From Ciona intestinalis (lineage: Eukaryota; Chordata; Ascidiacea; Phlebobranchia; Cionidae), in contig NW_004190373.2 in the NCBI RefSeq assembly GCF_000224145.3, positions 20,828 to 84,827 on the forward strand: a stretch of 64,000 bases of DNA. The letters are read 5' to 3'. Positions 1 through 36,095 of this stretch are shown here, piece by piece (position 1 is the stretch's first letter; the number at the start of each line of letters is the position of its first letter). The position numbers and the translations under genes were made by a program. The notes under the pieces are model-generated. The model was not told where the DNA came from, searched no databases, and saw only the letters and a list, made by a program, of their open reading frames with translations.

Positions 1-1163
1 CTTGGTTTCAACTAAACGATGTGGATTCGTGGCCCAAAGTTACTAATACAGCTTGTGCCTGCCTATGAGTTACCACGTATGTAACTTTGTGGGTGATTGT
101 TTTATATGTGTCAATTACTACAACCCAGTGCCATGCTTGACTGGTTTAAAAGGCAAACAACCAAACTACTACATAATTCCTTTTCTTAATATGAGCTAAC
201 ACTTAACATATCACAAAAATTTCCGCATTTTGAAATTTATATTTTGTCTAAAACTGCAGTTGCTTAAATATATATATGTCGTAATGACTGTATTGTCATG
301 TAATAATTAAGATATAAATTACACTTTAATCCAGAATGAAATAAATTCTAATCTTGTATAATATTCAACGCTAATGTTACAAAGAGCAAAAAATTTTAAA
401 AAATTACGAAATTTTAGTTCAAAATATTTGAAAAAAAATATCGCTTTTTTTTGTTCATAGTTGAAAAGTACAGAATCGCAACGGAACACCGCAGAGGTTT
501 AAAAATGTCTGAAAATAGATTGTGCGCGATAGTTTTAAAACAACTTCATTTTAACTGCATGTTTAATTATTGCACACGACCACCCCTGACATTCCGAAAA
601 TATTTTCACTTTTTCCACCGAAGCATTTTTACATCAAGTACGTGGTTGTCATGACGACACGGGAAGGTCCATGTTCTTCAACAACCATCGTTGTGAGCGC
701 TTTGTGACATCACAATCAGTTAATAAAGGTAGTTGTGATGATTGGTCGACGGGGCGATCCAAGCATTGGTGGGTGTTCGTGTGTTTTAATAAACGGGTCT
801 GGGGGGGGGGAGATAAAATATGAGAACATACTAAAAGGTCGTTTGTGTAATAATAATCAGACCTTTTAGAATATCATTATTAGTGTTTAGTAAAACATAT
901 ACTACTTTTCTTAGGTTCGGTTAACCGGTTAACCGTTAACTTTTCCACAGCCCTAGTAAGCATGTGACAGTTTGTGTTTTAAAAAGTGGGTCTGGGAGAA
1001 GATAAAATATTATTATATTGCAGATTTTTTAGATGTAATTGTATAATGGTAAAACTATTTCATTCTTTTTAGATGTTGCGATTTAATAAACGAGTCTCCT
1101 GGATAAAGATATTGTTGTTATATTATATAGAAACATCGGAAATAACCCGTATTTTCTACTTAC
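1..1163. other. Left-edge stretch, no recognised exon
   Basis: Presumably the last intron of the GalNAc-transferase gene. It starts with part of a SINE in minus orientation (about 55-175). The rest is AT-rich with a G-run near 800-810. A minus-strand reading near 600-720 was tested as the missing last exon but shows no lectin motif (no CLD or QxW). Confidence 0.5.
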
Positions 1164-4100
1164 ATCCTCATCGTATTCCCACAGTTGATTCCCCCGCATG
1201 TGATGACACTTCACCATCATGATCGGACCTCCTACTTTAGATGCGTCGAGGCAAATATCATCGCAACGTAACTCTTGGTTGCCCGTGTACGCCCATACCT
1301 GTTTATAATGGGGGGTTGTGTTAAGGTTGGTATATATACCAGCTTGGTACTTGTAACACTCAGTCTTGTCTCATCTAACACTGAGGATGGTGCAGTTACA
1401 TTTAATCAACTTTAACCATCCTCAGTGTTGGATAAGACAAGAATGAGTGTTATATAAAATCCCTCTCATTAATTATGACATCACATCCACTATTATGACA
1501 TCACACACCTGGTTCCCCCCCATTTCATGACAGTTAAATATTCCAACTTTGTCGTTTTCCTTCCGACCCATCGTGTCCAAACATAAACCTCCTTCTTCGT
1601 TGCGAATCTGAAACAAAAGTTAAAATTTTAAAACGGTCAAAAAAATATAAAATATTTGGCTGATTGGAAAAAGCATTTAGATGTTTCAACTTTTAGTCTT
1701 AAAGCCTATCCACAAAGTTACATTGTTGGGCAACACAATTAACATCAATCGCACCAGGCCAGTCATCAGTGGTTACTAATGGGTTATCTAAGTTGTCGGC
1801 CATATATAAAACAATCACTCACAAAGTTACATACGTGGTAACTTGTAAGCGAACATGAGGTGTATGAAACAGAACACCCGTGTTATAACGACTGTCGTTG
1901 CCCCGCCATGCGAGGATGAATAAGTGACACTAAATCAAAGCTTCAGCAGCTCGACAGCGAGCACTGGACCCTCCAGCCATCTTACCTCACCAAGTGAATA
2001 ATATTCACCAGGGATTTGTGAGTCGGGATAAATATTTTCAAGATACCATTTGAACGACTTGCATTGTAACTTCTCACGAAGTCGTACACGTTCGCTTATA
2101 TCGCCGTACTCCTGCTTCAACACCCCTGGAACATAAACGTATTAAGTATTTGCTGCTTTTACAACAAGCAAGTGTTCTGCTTTACCAAAAACACACATAT
2201 ATTTTTAAGTTTAACAAACCCAACAATTTTTTTTTATATTTAAAGTTGATATTTATAAAGGATTTATGGACATTGTTTGTTAGTTTGCTGTGTTTTGTTG
2301 TTTAAAAAACTTTATTAGTTTGTCGCTGTATAAATTTTGTGTAAATGAATACAACCTTACAGTGTTGCCAGCTTTGTTTTGCAAATCCTAGACATCCTTG
2401 TTTTTTTTTCAATACAATATCGCTTATTAGATAAAGTTAAAAATTTCAGGCAAAGATAAAAAAAATTAAAAACGCTCCCCATACAATTTACAAGACGTCG
2501 TGTAAAGTTATAAAAAAACACAAATAACACCAATCTCACCAGGTGTTATAATATAGAAGAAGTTTTTGAAGCTGTCCATCCAAACCTCGGCTAATCTACG
2601 ATTGTTCTTATTGATGATTTGACCCGTCCCCCCAGGGAAGGTATACGGGGTCGCTTTCCTGAATACATGGCCAACATGGGAGCACGTTACGATGAGGAGG
2701 GTTCCCCCACACTGCCATATCTGGGGGTGGGTGGGTTGTATTATATATATGTATAGGTGTATTATTATTATCATATGTGTGTGTGTATTGTATAGATATA
2801 TATACATATATGCACAGCAAGGTGTTTATTTATATATGTATAGATGGTTGATATGTTATATAGTACTGTGGGGTAAGATGGATACCGTTTGCACATAATA
2901 TTCTATATTTACTAATCAAGTTTTTACCAAATAACAACGCCCTTTTAGGAGTTGTGAGGATTTTTATGAACTCTTAATAATAGAACTTGTAAAACAAATC
3001 CTCCGTGTTGTTGATTATTCATCATAATATTGATTGTTCACACAACAATCAACCATTGTCTTGGGAAATGGTTCGATTAAAGTAACAATGGCCATTATGA
3101 GGTGACACTTTGTAAGGAACCATATGGTCACATCAAGCAATGTACGTGAAGCCAACATTCTAACCATCAATTTGTCCCCCCTTACACCCACCCAACCAAC
3201 CATCATATGGGTATTGGAAATGCTACCCCTTATATTTTGTATACAACACCCACCTCCTCACATAATATCCCCACATCTTACACCCCCTTTTATACAATCA
3301 TACCCAAACCCCCACCTACCCATATATATGTTGACTTAACACAAACATCCCATCTCTTACATTCCCCCCACCCCTTGTACACCATTATACCCCCAACCCC
3401 AAGCTCACCCTGAAAGATATCTCGAGGTTCTCCCCGCCCCAAATATCCATCCCCGCGTCGTATGTCCCCAGTTCTTCGAAGTAACTTTTATCGATCGAGA
3501 ACAATCCTCCAGCCATTGTTGGTGACCTGTGATGTAATAATGCGTTAAACAATCGCCATTTATGATGTCATAGTCGGAATAATGACATCATGGTGAAAAC
3601 AATCATTTTACAAGCGTTATCACCATTTATGACATCATAGTTAGTATTTATTAATGATTAATCCCACCATTATTACATCATAGATGCTTGTTATTCACAT
3701 TGTTACAAAACAAGGGGCATAGTAAGTAGTGTTGTGTCATAGAATATGAACAATAGCAACTCATAAATAATATTTGAAAAGTTTATCAAATATGTGAAAT
3801 TATAGTGCCCCTTATGAAAACAAAAATATTAAGAATATGTGAAATTATATCACATCATAATAAAAAGGTGTTAGATAACAACATAGTATCATAACAGCAA
3901 TATCTAAACTACTCTAATTATAAAAGTAATAAAAAGCTAGCCCATCACAAATGCACCCCCCACCCACCTAACAGGAAGTGTTCGATCTCCTTTCCTGCGA
4001 TCCATTTCTCGTTGCGGGACCGGGTACCAACGGAAGTTCAGTTTCCAGTTAAATCCACCATACGTCATGTCCGAACCAACCATGAATTCAAATGTTTCGT

Positions 4101-6763
4101 CGCTTATGACATCAATAATTGGACAAACAACTGTTGTTCTGTAACAATGGGGTTTGTTATGTATAATTGCGTAATAAATATTAACTGTATTACTCTCAAA
4201 TCATCGTGTGTTAAACACAAATATGCAACTACAACTTACAAGGACAGTCGTTATAACACAGGTGTTCTGTTTCATACACCTCGTACTTGCTTACAAGTTA
4301 CCACATATGTAACTTTGTGGGTGATTGTTATTTCAAGTCTTTAATAATGCTGCATCCCAACAACACAACAGACGCAACGCACACAGATACAAGTAATCAA
4401 GTATTCAACTTAATTAGAACACAGATGCTCAAAGGCTGATCAATAATTGATGAAACAATAAAATTAATTTAACAATTATTTTTTACAACGCCCTAAACCA
4501 ATCTGTGGCAGTTGGTGTTGTTTATAAACCAGCCATATGTTGTTTAATTAATATAAATTTAACTTAACGGTTTTGTTTGATATCGCCAAGATGTTTTAAT
4601 TTACAGAAAAAATGCTTTTGATATTCTGCATTACATGCGTGGCAACGACTGTCGTTATAACACCGGTGTTTTGTTTCAAACACCTCATGCCTGCTTACAA
4701 GTTACCACACATGTAACTTTCTGGGTGATTATTTTTATGTATGGCTGACAATTTGGACAACCATTTATGTGTGTTGCCCAATGTCACATACGGGCAAAGG
4801 ATGTAACAAATCTTATATTAGTTTCCAACGTATCAAACCTCCACAATACGTTTCACACAACCTTACTTAACTATACATGTTGTGTTTGTTTGTGTAGACC
4901 CCCCTTACCTGTCCTTGGCAATCTCTGACAGCAAAGGTTCCAACCAACCCTCCGTACACTCACAGTGAGCATCGAGAAAAGTTATAACCTGCCCCGTTGA
5001 CACCGACGCCCCTCGTAACCGAGCTCGTATTAAACCCGTTCGCTTTTCCATCCGAACGACACGAACGAGGGTCCGTAGTTTGCGAACGTAACGCTCTAAT
5101 GGAGCTCCAAGGAAATCTGAACACAATTTAAAGTTGATGTTTTAAAGCATGGTGGAAAATAGAGGAATGCGGAACAATAATAATATATATCATATTATTT
5201 TCTTTATATTATGATTGCATACAAGTCATAGAATCTGCAAATTAGGCCAAAGTTGCCCACAGTGGTAGGACCCATTACTAACCACTGGGTTAAACTTTTA
5301 ATAAACCACCCCCACCTCTTTCACTAGCATCATCCACCAATATAATCTCCTCCAACAAATGACTTGGTGATCTGTTGATAATGCTATGCACTGTACGTAG
5401 CAGGGTTGACCATGCTTCGTTATGAAACACGATAACTATGGACGTGGTCGGGAGTTTCTCCGGGTATTTCTTCGATTTACAACTAATAATGATAATGAAC
5501 AGAACGTTAATATGTGTTGTATCAACTTGTAAGGTTGAACTTTCTTATAAAATCTTCTGCTGTTGTTGGTACTAATAATATTTTTACCAAGTAAAATAGA
5601 CTCATTTTTCTGGTGCAAATATAAAAGTACACCACAAATACAGCCACTCTCAAAAAGTTCCCATTACCAAAAGTTTACACCTCTTTGCTGCTGTTTATTA
5701 ACCCACAACTTCCAATATACTTTATTATACCCCCCAGTTTACAACCCCCCCATATGTACCATCACCCAGCCTTTTTAAAAACCCCCCCAACCCCATACAG
5801 AATACACCAACCGCCCCAAACATAGGCACAATCCATTATAAACCACCCACGTTAGTCCCAACCACACAGCATCCATTACCCCCCCCTCACAACCTCCCGA
5901 AACAACTCTAACCCACCCCTCCATTCTAACATCGGGTAAACTCCTGTTCAACGCGATCATCTCCGAGGCCATTAAGTTAAACTGGTTGATTTTGAATTTC
6001 TCTTGTTTTTCCTTTTCTTTATCTTTAGGTATTATCACAGCTTTGCCCATCTCCCCAGGACCGCTTGTTAGACTAAACTTCGGTAACGCTGGAATAAATA
6101 TAAAGATGGTAATTAATTAAGGATATTATGGGCCAACTCTGGCCTAAACACCAGGCCTCATGGCTTGCCTCACTGTGGGGCCTCACTCATAAAAATATTA
6201 ATATTTTGCATGTAATAATTCCTTCATAACAAATGATTGAAACAACCGTAGAAAAAAATTAAACCACCATTTTCTAGCGCAGGTAAAACCCTCTTGGACA
6301 GGAAGTTCCCGCCTTCGCTGTTTTTCTCGCAGTTTGATTTACAATCGGTGAAGTTGAGAAGAAAGAAAACGTCGATCATGAACCAGAACAGTGATGTGGC
6401 AAGTATTATCTGGAGGTTGTGATGTCATAATTATATAACAATAAATACTGTACGCATACAAAACCGTGTTGATGGTGGTAATGAATGGACTAACAGGACT
6501 GTAAACTGGCACCAAAATGAAACTCCCAAAGAACCACACATTTACATGCTTCTACTTTTTAATACATATATAGGAAAACTACAAGTATATTAACAGCCTA
6601 TAAAATGTATTAAAATACAGCAATATAAAATGTTTATTCAATGAAGTTTTGAAAATGATTTCAAAACTGTTGTTTATTTGTTAAAAGTAGAAAAGAAGTT
6701 AAACGATGTTTATATAAAACCAACCTTGCAATACTGGAGTTTTCTTGAACGAAACTTTAGCAT
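1164..6763 (-). CDS. GALNT1: Polypeptide N-acetylgalactosaminyltransferase (GALNT1/13 type), 3' partial
   Basis: Transfers GalNAc from UDP-GalNAc to Ser/Thr of proteins in the Golgi lumen, starting mucin-type O-glycans. Exons on the minus strand: 6763-6725, 6409-6268, 6088-5917, 5482-5316, 5116-4909, 4138-3968, 3526-3409, 2720-2540, 2125-1986, 1607-1509, 1298-1164; all phases join, giving 524 residues. Seen: short cytosolic start ([13 protein letters not shown]), a membrane anchor at residues 14-33, stem, the block [23 protein letters not shown] core with the metal-binding DAH at about 222-224, IWGGEN, and the beginning of a ricin-type lectin domain ([24 protein letters not shown]). Human GALNT1 has about 559 residues, so some 35-50 C-terminal residues (third lectin repeat) are missing and should lie left of position 1; I found no matching exon in 1-1163. 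GALNT1 and GALNT13 cannot be told apart here. ATG chosen because it gives the family-like short cytosolic tail. Confidence 0.93.
1354..1452. repeat. Imperfect inverted repeat / hairpin in a GALNT intron
   Basis: Arms 1354-1390 and 1416-1452 are each 37 nt and pair at 34 of 37 positions around a 25-nt loop. It lies in the intron between exons 1607-1509 and 1298-1164. The size fits a pre-miRNA or a small foldback element; neither is proven. Confidence 0.7.
1730..1925 (+). repeat. SINE copy, 5'-truncated
   Basis: Carries the shared body (ATGGGTTATCTAAGTTGTC then GTTACATACGTGGTAACTTG) and the tail ACACCCGTGTTATAACGACT followed by GCCATGCGAGGAT. Sits in a GALNT intron, opposite to the gene's direction. 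Confidence 0.7.
4236..4335 (-). repeat. SINE 3' fragment
   Basis: Reverse complement of the shared SINE tail (gtcgttataacacaggtgtt ... gttaccacatatgtaac), in a GALNT intron. Confidence 0.7.
4632..4790 (-). repeat. SINE 3' fragment
   Basis: Second reverse-oriented copy of the same tail within the same GALNT gene; contains gcaacgactgtcgttataac and gttaccacacatgtaac. Confidence 0.7.
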
Positions 6764-9267
6764 TTTGTCGTTTTCTTTGAAATAAATTTAAAAATAAATA
6801 AAATTTGACTTTTGCTTCATTTCACATTAAATCAAATCATTAATTGATTCATAATCTGACACGTCAACAATCAAGATTCTTCTGTAACAATTAAACCACT
6901 TAATGTAAACAATCGAAAACGAACTTCTGACTATGACGTAACAACAAACACACTGTTAGGAGTTCTAGATAACTGTCGTCACACTACTTTTCATTACCAC
7001 GTCATAGAGCACATACAACCAATGAAAATCTGAATAAACCAAAACGCTGTAGATCGCGTAACGTATTGTGACGTAAAAATATTACGTACAGCATATAGAA
7101 ACTTTTACCCACCCCCTTCGGTCCGATATTTTCGCCTTTTTCTCAACTTATCAAAGGAGAGAATTACAGATATCATATACAAACACATATGTAACAAAAC
7201 TGGGGGTGTATAAACATATTTAGCGTTCGTAGTTACCAATATTTATGTTTTGAACTTAACCCATTAGTGCGTGACGGGGTAAAAATCACCCATTTTGTCG
7301 TTATGACGTCACACATAAATTTTAAACCGTTCGGCAAACTTTCGTTTTTAAAAAACGTCTTATTTTTTTATCTGCCTTTTTTTCAGTATTTTGTATACAG
7401 AAACTTTTAAATAAATTTCAATTATTATTTTATAGTTTCATTAGCGGTACCTAGCGGAAACACATCAGCTGATACTCCTCCCCGCTTTTCGTTGATTGCC
7501 TCTCGCATAAAACGCCGTCCTTACACCACGTCTCAGTCTTTAGATGAAAATGGTTCCACACCAGGTTACAAGTTGGAAGGTTTTAACAAGTTTTATGCCA
7601 AGGCTTAAGTTAAGTATTGTTTTACTGTTTTGCAAATTTCTTAATCTGTCTATTACCGTTAACTACATATATTATTATTAGTATTATCTAATATTAATTA
7701 TATTATTAATATAAAATTAAATCATGGTAATGTGCCTTGTGTTCATTATATTCTAGTTACCGCAGGTTTTAGCGATCTTTTTTAAGTCGCTCTCATTTTG
7801 ACGTCACTTTGCTTCGTCGCGTGTGTTATACGCATCGTTAACTACGTCACAATACCGAATCGTTACGTCATAATTCGTTCGCCATAGACGCGCTTATACT
7901 CGAATATCGCGTTTAATTACGTCACGCATGCTTACTACGTCACAATGAGGTTTGTTCAGCGCTTGCGTTTCGCGATTTTTTTCATGGGGCCCCATGCGCG
8001 TTTTGCGTCGACGCAAGGCACATTACTTGTATATTCTAATTATATTTGCGCTATGAGCGCGAAGCAAGAAGATCAAAGAATTGGTAAAGTATAAATCACA
8101 ATTGGCATTATTACGTACATAAGCTCTTTTCTAGGAACATCGATGGTGTGACGTCACAGAAGCAGTGATGACGTAACAGAAGAACCTGCTTCGTAAGTTG
8201 TTTTTTGAATCATAATGTCAATTGTTACATATTTCTTTACGCTACAGAACATGGGTATGTGACGTCACAGAAGATCTTGACAATGGTTCCAGAACAAAAA
8301 GAATGAAAGGTGATTATGACGTAACAAGCATGTTATAGTATTATAATTATTTCGATTGTTACAGACGGAAAAAAGACGAGAAAAAAAGCGCAAGGTAATT
8401 TAAAACAAACAAACATGTGTAAAGTTTGAAGTGATTAAGTTTGTCTAGATACCCCTGTCATGGCTGTTGCCCAACCACACGAAGATCATATTAATTTAAA
8501 TAACGTTTGTTTTACAGACGAAGAACAAAGACGAAGACGCCAATATAAGGATCCCGGTTTGAGGTGTTTGTAGGTTTAAGTGTGTATAGGTTTATTTATG
8601 CGGCGGTATACGCGCGAAGAAAGAAGATCAAAGGTGAGTAAGAATGTTAAATAAGTCACAATAAGCATTGTTACTTAAACCATTCGTTTTAGATGACGTA
8701 CGATGTGACGTCAAGTACACTGATGACGTAACAGAAGAACCTGCTTAAACGTGTGATATGACGTCACGAAGTATTGACGACGTAACTGAAGAACCGGATT
8801 CGTAAGTTAATTGTCACGTCATAGTAACTTAAACAAAATAGTCCAACTGATGGGTGTCAAAAACGAAAATTATTTCTGTTTGAATAATAAAAGTAGACTT
8901 CTATAGTTACATAACATAGTTAATTGTTAAATTTATTTTATAGAATATCGGTTTATGACGTAACATAGAAGGTGATGCATCTTGGACGTAAGAAGATGAT
9001 TATGACGTAACAGGTACGTTTTATTTGTTAATAATTCTAATTATTACAAACATAACTATTATCTGTAGTTTGCGTGTCTTGTGTAAAGTAACTAACGTTT
9101 GAAGTGATTAAACTGGTCTAGATACCCCCTGTCATGGCTGTTGCCCAACCACACGAAGATCATATTAATTTAAATAACGTTTGTTTTACAGACGAAGAAC
9201 AAACACGAAAACGCCAATATAAGGATGCCGGTTTGAGGTGCTTATATAAATAAATTTTAAGTATGAC
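6764..9267. other. Intergenic stretch between GALNT and the dynein gene
   Basis: Upstream flank of GALNT on its left side. Contains dense TGACGTCA/TGACGTAA octamers (for example around 7800-7930, 8140-8330, 8690-8800). An open frame at about 7440-7608 ends in a stop and has no recognised motif. From about 8041 there are exon-like pieces (see the duplication entry). None of the missing N-terminal dynein exons is recognisable here. Confidence 0.5.
8408..9250 (+). repeat. ~670-bp tandem duplication with exon-like cassettes
   Basis: The stretch near 8415-8570 recurs at 9081-9240 with about 670 bp offset (shared CATGGCTGTTGCCCAACCAC, AAATAACGTTTGTTTTACAG). Upstream parts of each unit also match loosely (AGAAGATCAAAG near 8069 and 8626; GATGACGTAACAGAAGAACC near 8167 and 8722). 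After the shared acceptor TTTTACAG both copies keep a short open frame beginning DEEQ and ending GLRCL, then a stop. In the left copy the pieces 8154-8193, 8248-8310, 8365-8394 and 8517-8573 can be joined in frame; the right copy has in-frame stops. Could be a small basic-tailed gene with a decayed copy, or chance. No function assigned. Confidence 0.35.
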
Positions 9268-9767
9268 NNNNNNNNNNNNNNNNNNNNNNNNNNNNNNNNN
9301 NNNNNNNNNNNNNNNNNNNNNNNNNNNNNNNNNNNNNNNNNNNNNNNNNNNNNNNNNNNNNNNNNNNNNNNNNNNNNNNNNNNNNNNNNNNNNNNNNNNN
9401 NNNNNNNNNNNNNNNNNNNNNNNNNNNNNNNNNNNNNNNNNNNNNNNNNNNNNNNNNNNNNNNNNNNNNNNNNNNNNNNNNNNNNNNNNNNNNNNNNNNN
9501 NNNNNNNNNNNNNNNNNNNNNNNNNNNNNNNNNNNNNNNNNNNNNNNNNNNNNNNNNNNNNNNNNNNNNNNNNNNNNNNNNNNNNNNNNNNNNNNNNNNN
9601 NNNNNNNNNNNNNNNNNNNNNNNNNNNNNNNNNNNNNNNNNNNNNNNNNNNNNNNNNNNNNNNNNNNNNNNNNNNNNNNNNNNNNNNNNNNNNNNNNNNN
9701 NNNNNNNNNNNNNNNNNNNNNNNNNNNNNNNNNNNNNNNNNNNNNNNNNNNNNNNNNNNNNNNNNNN
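9268..9767. other. Assembly gap (500 N)
   Basis: Exactly 500 N, directly followed by the 28-bp minisatellite; the round length may be a placeholder. Confidence 0.95.
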
Positions 9768-10602
9768 CTGGTGGGTTGGGGTTCAAATACCACCCTGGTG
9801 GGTTGGGGTTCAAATACCACCCTGGTGGGTGGGGGTTCAAATACCACCCTGGTGGGTTGGGGTTCAAATACCACCCTGGTGGGTTGGGGTTCAAATACCA
9901 CCCTGGTGGGTTGGGGTTCAAATACCACCCTGGTGGGTTGGGGGTTCAAATACCACCCTGGTGGGTTGGGGTTCAAATACCACCCTGGTGGGTTGGGGTT
10001 CAAATACCACCCTGGTGGGTTGGGGTTCAAATACCACCCTGGTGGGTAGGGTTCAAATACCACCCTGGTGGGTTGGGGTTCAAATACCACCCTGGTGGGT
10101 GAAGGGTTCAAATACCACCCTGGTGGGTGAAGGGTTCAAATACCACCCTGGTGGGTTGGGGTTCAAATACCACCCTGGTGGGTTGGGTTCAAATACCACC
10201 CTGGTGGGTTGGGGTTCAAATACCACCCTGGTGGGTTGGGGTTTGAATACCACCCTGGTGGGTTGAGGTTCAAATACCACCCTGGTGGGTTGGGTTCAAA
10301 TACCACCCTGGTGGGTGAAGGGTTCAAATACCACCCTGGTGGGTGAAGGGTTCAAATACCACCCTGGTGGGTTGGGGTTCAAATACCACCCTGGTGGGTT
10401 GGGGTTCAAATACCACCCTGGTGGGTTGGGGTTCAAATACCACCCTGGTGGGTTGGGTTCAAATACCACCCTGGTGGGTTGGGGTTCAAATACCACCCTG
10501 GTGGGTGAAGGGTTCAAATACCACCCTGGTGGGTTGGGGTTCAAATACCACCCTGGTGGGTTGGGTTCAAATACCACCCTGGTGGGTGAGGGGTTCAAAT
10601 AC
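9768..10602. repeat. 28-bp minisatellite (about 30 copies)
   Basis: Unit about TTGGGGTTCAAATACCACCC plus TGGTGGG, with 27-29-bp variants (TTGGGTTC, GTGAAGGGTTC). All reading frames stay open for long stretches because the unit lacks stops; these are not genes. The left boundary is hidden by the gap. Confidence 0.95.
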
Positions 10603-10819
10603 CTTTTAAGCCTGGAACCCCAAACCTTCATTTAAAAGGTATTTGTTACAAACCACACCCCCCATGAATAGCTGGACCCCTGGACGGTTTATAGTGGTTA
10701 GATTGAACGGCGTAATATATATATATGTGAGGTGCTGCAGTGAAGCTTACCCCAACACCCATAGCTGTGGGCCAGAGTTTACCCCATAACCCCGCCATAA
10801 CAACCAACTTTCACCCCAG

Positions 10820-34835
<24,016 letters not shown>

Positions 34836-36095
34836 AAAGTCCAAGGTTTCACAGTTGGGAGGATTTTTGTAAAAAATGTAAATATTTGAGATTTATGAGT
34901 GTTTTGTATTTAATATAAAAATGATAAAATATATTTTTCAAATTTTAATAAGTTTCATGCGAGTGGTGTTTATAATTAATGTTAGAACATTTTAAAATAC
35001 TAGAAATGAACTATTTATTTTATTTAAAAATCTAGAACTTAAATCTAAGAATCTATATATTCATGTTTTACTTTGTTGTTAGCGTTCAGTATTATCACTG
35101 TGTTAAAAGTAGTGAAAATAAAATGTTTGGTTTGAAATAGTTTGAACGAATCATTTGACTGGAAGTTTCAGAATATCTAGTCATGGCCGGACATAAACTT
35201 GGAAAAAAAACGGACAAAACGTGGATTTGGAGGAATTAGTTGATTGAATGAGTTAGCTGGGGCGATGGTGTTCCTCCCACTAGGTGTCGCTCGGGGTATC
35301 TTGCTTCGATTGTCCCTGCTAGCGAGTCTCTTGAAACAGTAGGTGGAACGCTATCCCTAGTCTCATAGGGTCTAAACCCAATTATCGTTTTGGAATATCT
35401 GGCCCCGATCATAAAGACGACTCGGCCAGTGTTAAGTCTGTGTTAAACATCACTCGAAAGTATCTGAGTATATCTTTGTTGTTGATTCGTATTTGATCGT
35501 ACATGGATTGCAACAACGGGCATGACTATTATGCGGTACACTTTATTGAAAAAGAATATTCCAACAGTAATAAAATAACAGTTGTAACTGTGCATAGCAA
35601 CGACGACTGCTATATACCTTACCTACAGTGTATACGAAACAAGTGGAATAGTGACTATATGTGCTTTCGGTTTCACACGATACGAACGGGTCGGCTTGTA
35701 TGAACCAGGTGTAGATGATATCACGTCATATAAATTGTTTGATGAATATTTGAAAACACGAGACAAGAAGAATCGTGTCGGGACTTAACAGAAAAATAAA
35801 TAAATAAAAAATGATAAAAATGGACAAATCATCGATATAACGCGAAATATCAACTGCTGGTCACGTGGTGCTGATGCTCATTCATTCGTGACCGCATTTT
35901 TATCCTGGTCGTAAACTTTAAGAACAATTGCGCAAAATGAGACGTAAACTTGCCATTGCTTTACATTCTCAACCAAAGGCGCCGAACCTTTTAAAATGCG
36001 GGGGAGACAGGGATCGATTCAGTAAACACACGTATAAAACATTGTATTGTGACGTAATAATAAAACGCGTAAAAACGAGGTAGAAAATATTAAAA
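34836..36095. other. Spacer between the 3' ends of the dynein and ZP genes
   Basis: Convergent 3' flanks. AAT-rich up to about 35200 with possible poly(A) signals (AATAAA near 35117). 35220-35760 is less AT-rich and has a 66-codon open frame (35503-35703, starting MDCNNGHDYYAV) without recognised motif; it could be part of an unknown transposable element. 35810-36095 contains nothing I recognise. Confidence 0.5.

Noticed and set aside
600-720. Missing last exon of the GalNAc-transferase
   Set aside because: A minus-strand open stretch exists but lacks CLD/QxW lectin motifs and a clear acceptor in phase.
4012-4344. 110-codon plus-strand gene
   Set aside because: Shadow of GALNT exon 4138-3968 and of a SINE tail.
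7440-7608. Coding exon reading SGNTSADTPPRFSLIAS ... YAKA
   Set aside because: Open for about 50 codons with a possible acceptor, but no homologue recognised and no partner exon; kept only as a note.
9160-10635. Long open frames on both strands
   Set aside because: They read N or the 28-bp minisatellite; repeated GFKYHPGG/NTTLVGWG-type peptides come from the unit and change frame with each 27/29-bp variant.
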